From Aphelocoma coerulescens (taxonomy: Eukaryota > Chordata > Aves > Passeriformes > Corvidae): 64,000 nt of DNA. Shown here piece after piece: positions 56,701 through 64,000 of the stretch. The notes beneath the pieces are model-generated. The model was not told the origin of the DNA. It did no database searches and saw nothing but the letters and a program-made list of their open reading frames with translations. Position numbers and translations under genes: made by a program. Position 1 is the first letter of the stretch; the number at the start of each line of letters is the position of its first letter. The stretch spans positions 124,001-188,000 of the forward strand of contig NW_027183519.1 of NCBI RefSeq assembly GCF_041296385.1, read 5' to 3'.

Positions 56701-59499
56701 CTATTAAAATGTATTATCTTTATTAAGTAGCTATCCTTTTCTGTTTGCAGAAATGTAATCCGTTACCCGTGTCTAGCACAACTATTGTCCATTACTCCAC
56801 ATTCCTGTATCACAGAATGAGCTGGACCCTTTCTGACAAGCCTGGAGAGCAGGCATTAGATATTCTGGGCATGGTGGTGGCAGGAGCGCCATGAAACCTT
56901 GCAGAAGGCATGCTGGAGGTGGCAAGTGGAAACTCCTCCTCATTACAATCAGTGATGGGGAGAGAGCAGGCCTCTGCAAATCCTGATGCTGGAAAAGTGA
57001 AAAACACCAAAACAGGGAAGGTGTTTGGGCCCTTCATGATAAGGGGCACGGCAGACAACCAACTCATCAGAAGGCTGGGAAACATCTCTCAAAGGGACTG
57101 ACTTGTGCTGAGTGTGTATCAAGTAAAAGAGGTGAGTTTAGTGGAGAGCGGAAATAAGAGCCTGAGATCCTCTTAACCCCTGAAATTACAAAACTTGTAG
57201 TAAAGGGAGACATATGAACTTCCATGCTTGTTAAAAATCACAAGGGAATTAATGTTGGTATGAAGGAGAGAAGACAGATTTGCTTGAAGGATATCTGTAA
57301 AGCACAGAAAGGATTTGAAAGAATATTTGGGGCACTTCTGCAGGGCTGGAGGTGCTGGAATTGGCTTTAATGGGAAGTGATGAACTGTCTGCAGAGAGAG
57401 CTCAGTATTTAAAGAAGTTACATGCAATGGATCAGGTAGATGAAAAAGAAATGAAAAATCAATTCAGGTTGTCTGGCTCAACAGCTCCACTGTAATACAT
57501 GTCTAAAAGAGCCACTACAGTTTTTCTAGCCACTAGTATGGCAAAAAAAGCCCCCAAAAGTTAAAGTTGGTTCTCCACTGTGAGTTTCGTCTGTATGAGA
57601 ATACCAGGAAAATGGATCTATATTTGTAAAAGTCTTTTCACTAAAGTTTGGTTAAATCCTCTGTGGACAGTCCTATTTAAATTTTGTGTTCTTCAGCTTC
57701 TGTGTCCTAATTTGCTAAAGCAGTAAATGACATCCACTTCACTGTGGAATGAACATGCCCACAGAAATGTAATTGAACTGGATCTGCTTACAAATTAGTT
57801 CAGCTCGTGAGTTACTTGTTGAACAAGTTTGTAGGTCGAGTATATAATTCTGATCTACATGTTACAATCCAAGACTAAAGAACGTATTTGGGTGGCAAAG
57901 ACTTTGGGGTATCATTAATCACTGCCAGCAAAGTGTGCAGGGCTCAGTTTTGCCAGGAGAAAGTGTTTTCAGCACTGCTTATCTCAGGCTCAACTTGGGA
58001 AAGCAAGTCACTGTTTTCAAGCACAGAAAAGTTTCCCTGAGCTCTTCCCAGAGTCTAACCCTGCTCAGTAAAAAGCTTTGCAATATTTTGGGAGTGACCA
58101 GTTGCAGCATGCTGGGATTTCGGACCCAGCTCTAAACAAGACAAGTGGGCACTGAAGGAAAAGAACCAACCAAACAAAAAACCCCATGTGGCACAGTCTA
58201 TTGACTATTGGCTTTCTACCCTAAGATGCTGTATCAAGTAACTTATCTGACTCACAGACAGAAAAATGCTTTTGTCATTATTTACAGGGAAAAGGTCTAG
58301 AAATGAGAAAAACAACATAGAAAAGTTGAAAATAATTATTTCTAAAAGGTAAATGCTGAAGAGGTAGGCATGAAATGCTTTTCAAGCACAAGCAGCTTAT
58401 TAGCCTTCTAAGTACTTACATTTTATTCTCACACGTTTGGCCGAGGGCCTCATGTTGGCTGCTTGTGAATGGGCCAGTCTTCTGGGGTTTATTCTGCTTA
58501 TTGGATCACAGGAATGATTCTGATCCTTGACACTCCATTGTTTGTGGACAGAATTATTTCACAGGCACTGCTCAGAAAGTTGTTTAAATGAAAAATATTC
58601 CTTGGCCTGTTTGTTGTGGGAAAGTTGTATGGCCTGCCAGCAAGGCTGTTGCAAGGGAAAGCAGTAGCCCTGTCAGGATACTTCACCTTCCATAAGCCCC
58701 AAAGGCACCTGTGGTTTTGGAATGACTCCACCCCACTGAAGAGGGGTGAACCATTTCACTGCATACCAGTGCACAGTAGACTTAGAGAAAGGCATAAAGC
58801 ACATCAGTCTCACTGGCTCGGGACAGGGAGGCCATTGGCAGCATCTGTGACACTCCTTGGTTGTCAGCAGCCAGCAGATATGGCTTTTCTGCAGTGCCCT
58901 GTGGTGACAGCACTGCCTTCACAGCCGTCCCCTCAATTTCTGGGCAGAGTGCTGGCTATTGATTTGCTGTTGGATTTCTGCAGTGCTCCTGGGAGCTCAC
59001 TCACCAGCGCTGAGTGAGCCTGGCCTCAATGCTGTGCCCCGGCATGCTGGGCATCTCCAGCACGCTGCCTGCAGCAAAGCACTCTCCTCAGGACGCTTTG
59101 AACATACATCTCAGGACCTCTCTGGCACCATTAATTACGGCCCTCAATTTTTTCCAATTAGAACCCTATATGTAATAAAATAAAAGAGCTTAAAGATTGC
59201 TCTATTGATTTCCAGTTGAGGCAGCTTTTCCGTTTATGGCCAAGGACAATCTATAAAACACAGACTTTAATTAACCCTGGTGAGTGCAGCTGACATGAAA
59301 TGTCAATACCCTCAAAATTTTCAGCATAGACAGCTGAAGGATCTTCTCAGCTCCCTCACATCCACTCTGCATGTTCCCTGGGTGGAGAGCCACAGTAGAG
59401 GCACTTCCCTATCAGGCTGCACTGGAACAAGGACAGAAACCTCTCTGCTACCACAAACATGTTTATTGCTGGCTGTGCTGGCCGTGCCTGTGGATGTGC
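53757..59499. other. Downstream of the EMCN stop: 3' UTR and/or intergenic DNA
   Basis: No coding exon was recognised. AATAAA occurs near 54737, but nothing ties it to EMCN. Confidence 0.4.
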
Positions 59500-59571
59500 C
59501 TCTGTCTTTGCTTCATCTTGAGGGCTGGACAAGACCTTAAAGGTCCCTTCCAACCCAAATCATTCTGTGAT
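59500..59571 (+). mobile_element. CR1 LINE 3' tail fragment
   Basis: GCTTCATCTTGAGGGCTGGA is followed by AAGGTCCCTTCCAACCCAAA and ATTCTGTGAT, the standard CR1 3' end in plus orientation. The left boundary is approximate. Confidence 0.78.
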
Positions 59572-62500
59572 CTTCTCCCCCCATGGCTTTGCAGGTAGGC
59601 AAGACAAAGACCCACAAGTAGCCTGGTGGTGGCCTACAAGGGACACCCAGCAGGTCCTGCTGGGTCCTGGGGACCCTGTGCCATGGTGGGCAGCTCTGGG
59701 GCTGTTCTTCAGGCATCCACAGGTAACCCCTTCGTTCCACGGCTGTCACATTGTGGCCGCTGCGCTGTGCTGGGCCTGTTCCCTGGAACAATGTCCTGTA
59801 ATTTAAAGGTGTTAAGCTGCATAGAGCTTAGTCTGTTATTTGAGGTCAAAGCTACTGAGGTGCCTCAATAGGGTAGCCTCATCAAGAGTTCTGATGCACT
59901 TCAGGACCTGCGTGGGTGGCAAAATTCCAAAGAGAGGAGCAGCAATCAGGACCTCTGGCTGGTCAAGAGTGAAACACAAACCTGCCTGTGGGAAACTGCC
60001 TCACTGCCTTGCATGGAGGGGCTTCTGTAGCAGCAATGTCAGCTTTTGGGGCCACATCATGGCACTCAAAGGAGCAGCACTAAACAGTGCAGCTACAGAA
60101 CTCAATACCACAAAAAACCACGCTAAATAAAACTGGGAAGAAAGGTAGTGCTATGTGGGCAAGGAGCATTTCATCGGTTTCCATCTCTGCTTTCCACAGA
60201 GCATTTATTTTCTCCAGATTTGGTGCTTTCTGATAGAAAAGCAACTGTGTTACTGTGTTCTTTAGTATTATTAACAACTTTCACCTTTCTCATGTCATCA
60301 GTAGGACACTTCCCTGGTCAGGGCTGCTGTTTTTCTAATGAATGTGGCTCATTTGTCTGTTTCCCTCCCTCCCCGCTCTGCTTTTTGTCTGCTTGCTCTT
60401 TGGGTAGTAATTTGATGTATTGAGCTCTCACCACCTCCACTGCCCCCGGGGCTGAAGTTCTGACAATGCTAAACAGTTAAAATGCAATGCAATTAGAGGC
60501 AGTACAGAACAGCAGAGAATAAGCCAGCAAAAATTCAGTCGTGCATAACGCTGTGGAGACTGTGTGGCTGTCAGTCTCCAACTCCAGGAGATAATTTGGG
60601 CTTTTTAAGAAGCAATAATTGAGCCTTTTGCATATGCTGCGGTTATGAACTAGTCAAAAGTCTGTTTGCTCTGCACCCTGGAGTACCAGATGGATTGGAT
60701 TGTCCCTGCAGGTCTTCGGGGGCTGCCAGCTTCATACTTCAAGACTTTTCTAGCTCCTGTACTTGTAAGTTGTTCTTCTGACAACTCTTATGCATACAAG
60801 CACCTTGTCTGAATTTAGCTGGCAAAGTGAGGAAGGAAGGGTGAGGAAGAGCATACCAAACTAAATCCACATAGCTTGGGGAGTTCAGAGCCAGAGCTGA
60901 ACTCTGCTGCCACATCATCCAAAGAAAAGCTGCATGTGAGAGAGAAAACCACCTCAGACCTTCAGCCCTCAGAGTATGGTAAGTGCTGTGTGCTGCAGGT
61001 CAGGCTGCAGCTGTCCCATGCCAGCCAAGCTGGTCACACTCGGAATCTTTCAGTCCTGTTTTCACAAATCCCACGTGCGCATTTCCAAAGAAGACTCGGT
61101 ACTAGGAAGCTCAACAAAGAGCTGCTACTAGAAAAAAAGTAATCGGAGGGAGACTTTTCCCTTGGGATTTAGCAGCTGACCTCAGTGGAGCACGCACCTG
61201 ATGGAAAGAGCAGAGAGCAGCAGCTGCTCTGCTGACGATCGGGGATGATTGGAGTTGCAGGTGAAATCCCGAAGGTGAGTTACAGAAATGTCTAAATGCC
61301 CCCCCCCCCCCTCAGTCAGAGCCCCTGCTTATGGAATGGGGAGCAGGAGGCAGGATGGGAGGAAAAGCACCTACTGGGTACAAACCCCTTATCAGCCCCA
61401 GGCTTGCTGGGCTTGCTTACCACACTCTCCCTAGGTCGCTTCCTCACATCCCCAAACCTGTGGGCATTCGTTGCAGAGAGGGATAGAAAAGACTTAATCC
61501 TACTGCACTATAGTTTTAGTTCTGCTCAGTGCTCGGCATGAAGGGCCTGGCCTAAACCTCTGGAAGATGGAGATAAAAGGGGCCAGGATATGAACCAGAT
61601 TGCACTTTCATGCTGCTTAAGCCAGGTGCTTTTAGGAGCCATGGCAAGCTGTCACACACCTGTGCCAGACTGTGCATGGCCAAGGGGCTGGGAGAGACAC
61701 CAGGGGCCCACTCCACAGGGAAGCTGGCCCTGAGGCACTTGTGTTCCCCATCACCCCAATAATTTCTTTCAGGTGCCACTACTGTGTATTAACTGGGAAG
61801 ATTTTGCCTCCCATCTCACCCTCCCTCTCTCCCAGGTAGGTTTCTTATTGTTGGGTCTGCTTTGCACCCTCCTAAATGCTTCTCTTGGCAGAGGATGGAG
61901 GCTTTGGGGCATCTTCCATCCTCCAAAAACCTGGACATATTTGGGTCCCCTTCAGTTGCCCAAGCTTGGCTGCCAGCTTAGGAGCAGGAAGGCTGAGCAG
62001 TGGGAGGAGGGGTTTGCTGGGGGTCTGTGCAGTAGTTCAGTACATTTCAGTTCCTAGTGCTTGGCACGGGATGATGATGGGTCTCAGTGAGGGGGAAAAT
62101 TGTTACTGTCCTGTTGCCGCGTTCCTTCCCTTTGGAGAGGTGCTGCTTTCATCTGCTCCCTCAGGCAGGCCTCTTCTAAAAAACCACAGTGTTACAAAGG
62201 ACAAAACATCCACCCCTCTCCAGGCTGTGCCTGCTGCCCTCACACAGCCATGAAGGTGTCTGCACACTGAGAAGAGCCCCCTCCACACGGCCAGCATCAA
62301 GCTCTTTACCTAAAAACATACGGTTCAAAACTCCATTTTAAGATTGGTGTTCAAGGTGGGTACCCAACTCCCTGTTCCCAGTGCCCAGCTTCAAAAACCT
62401 GTACATGATGCAATCCAGAGTGATGCTTGCCCCTTCAAACAGTTCCTCACAGCTCATAATTTTTAGACTTCTTTTAGACAGCATTTTAGCGGTTCTTTGA

Positions 62501-64000
62501 AACTTTGCTGGCCTGAAGCAGTAGCATGCACAGGACCGCAACACAGTGAAGGTGATGGAAGAATGTGGAATGAGAAGCATAAACAGGAGTTGGGCAGGTG
62601 GGGAGGGGCCAGCCTGCTGCTTCATGCAATGTCTTGAGAGCAAAGGTAAGGGGTGGCTTTTGATAAATGAAGAATGCCAATATGCTGCATCTCTGCTTTC
62701 TGGGCTTTCAAAGCTCCAAAAAAAACCAATTCTCCTGTGCCTACAGATCAATAATGAATGAGCTGTTTGGGGATTGTCCCCTTGGTGAGGTGTGCCCCAC
62801 ATACTCCTTGGAGGAACTTCCACAGAAGTCATCCCTGTGCCATCTGTAGTCTGGAAAACACATCCCAGCCTTCCTCCACGTGGCTTTGTTAAATACTGCC
62901 CTCTTCAACACAGCAGGGCTGGGTCAGCTGTGATGGTGCTTTGTGCACACACACAGTTTTCTACCTCCATACAGGTCATAAATTAAAGTATAAGGAGGAG
63001 GAATCCTGACACTGAAAAAGTCAGTGGGGTCCTGAATCCCTGGGGCAAGCGGGTGTGAATTTATGTACCTGTGCATCGTCTTGGGGAATGAAATTAAAGT
63101 GTGTCGCCCTCTATTTTCCTGGAGTGCACCAGGTGATCTGATAAGATTGTAGCTGTCTCTGAGGGACTGCAAGGCAGATGCGTGGGTCTGATGGGGAGAT
63201 AAAGAGCCTTGCTTTCTTGCACTTGGAAAAAACTTGTCTGAAAAAACTGCAGCTTTCTGAGCCTTGCCATTGATTGCAGAGTGGAGGTGACTTCTAGATC
63301 CAGAAATGCTTGGTTTAAAATATTCCAGACTTTTTTTATTTCCCTCCTCATTAAATGAGGACACCTAATGTGCTGGTTTACTGTACCAGTTTTAGGAACA
63401 GAATCATTAGGATTCAGCTGCAGCACAAAGACAATGCACTAACTTCAGCTGAGCCTCAGTCATTAGGTACATATGGTTTCTATTTTCCATAGCTGTGTCT
63501 GACATATTAAATTAGTTATTTTGCCCCTGTGTGTTGGAAGCAGCAGGAATTAGTGTAGAGTTTAAACAACATGCCTGGTAGAGCGAAATAAGGAAAAGTT
63601 AATGACCACAACTACTGAAGAATTTTAAGTATTCAAGGTTGTGTTCAGGGAAGAAGAAACCCTACTATGGATCAAATAATCTCATGGCTTTCAGAGAACT
63701 CTTTCCAATAGAGCACATGAGTATTTAGAGTCTGTGTTTTGTAAGAGAAAATGAGTGACCTTATTCTCACGTTACCAAGGGAAAAAACAAGACTGAAAGT
63801 TCATCACGTTGCCAAGGCATGACAGGTGCCTGTGGTGGGGACAGGGACAGCTGCCATCCAAAGGTGACTCCTGTTTTGCTGTGCAGGTTTCATGTCCAGG
63901 GAAACACCTTTCAAGCCTGAAGTCCTGCAAGTGAAATAGAAACCAAGGGAAGCTGCAAGGGCCAGTCATCCAGGCTAATAGTGGGATAATGTTAACCCAC
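59572..64000. other. Non-coding stretch, no gene recognised
   Basis: Only short chance frames. Donor-like sites follow open stretches near 60979 (GAGTATG/GTAAGT) and 61275 (GAAG/GTGAGT) and could mark a non-coding transcript, but there is no other support. A 13-C homopolymer lies at 61299-61311. Confidence 0.4.
61299..61311. repeat. Poly-C tract (13 C)
   Basis: An uninterrupted C run; the length is likely to vary or be mis-called. Confidence 0.9.

Overview
The window is nuclear DNA from a bird, probably a songbird. The evidence is CR1 LINE fragments ending in the ATTCTATG/ATTCTGTG tail, a betaretrovirus-like endogenous retrovirus (ERV), short exons with consensus vertebrate splice sites, and the 3' part of a recognisable endomucin gene. 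Almost all long open frames outside the ERV are chance ORFs in introns. No bacterial-type operons, tRNA, rRNA or CRISPR arrays were seen.

Layout. (1) 1-6996: about 4.8 nearly identical copies of a 1,465-bp tandem unit that runs off the left edge. It is followed at 6997-7960 by two older, diverged and shortened copies. Read on the minus strand, each unit carries two small exons (55 bp and 104 bp) with good splice sites. They sit downstream of two exons that clearly resemble the N-terminus and SUMO-interacting motifs of RNF4, a SUMO-targeted ubiquitin ligase (10061-10202 and 9232-9314). Splice phases fit along the whole chain, and each pair adds 159 nt. The array is therefore best read as an intragenic amplification able to encode a repeated 53-residue segment; RING exons, if present, lie left of the window. 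A 361-bp solo-LTR-like insertion with an 8-bp target duplication sits in every young unit, and its empty site survives in an old copy.

(2) 8080-23552: introns and intergenic DNA with a candidate solo LTR, a CR1 fragment, homopolymers and a possible LTR fragment beside the ERV.

(3) 23553-39987: three tandem copies of one minus-strand ERV (period 5,353 bp) sharing four 376-bp LTRs (LTR-int-LTR-int-LTR-int-LTR). All three carry the same defects: an in-frame TGA early in gag, a complete reverse-transcriptase deletion, a frame break at the start of integrase, and no env. This indicates amplification by recombination of one already defective provirus.

(4) 40245-53752: the last four coding exons recognised of EMCN (endomucin) on the plus strand: transmembrane helix, cytoplasmic tail and stop. 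The ERV array lies antisense, ending 257 bp before the transmembrane exon. Upstream EMCN exons were not identified. (5) 53757-64000: EMCN 3' UTR and/or intergenic DNA with a CR1 tail; no gene recognised.

All splice-site and homology calls were made by eye. Identity of the RNF4-like gene (orthologue or paralogue) and whether it is expressed are open. Both tandem arrays need long-read confirmation.
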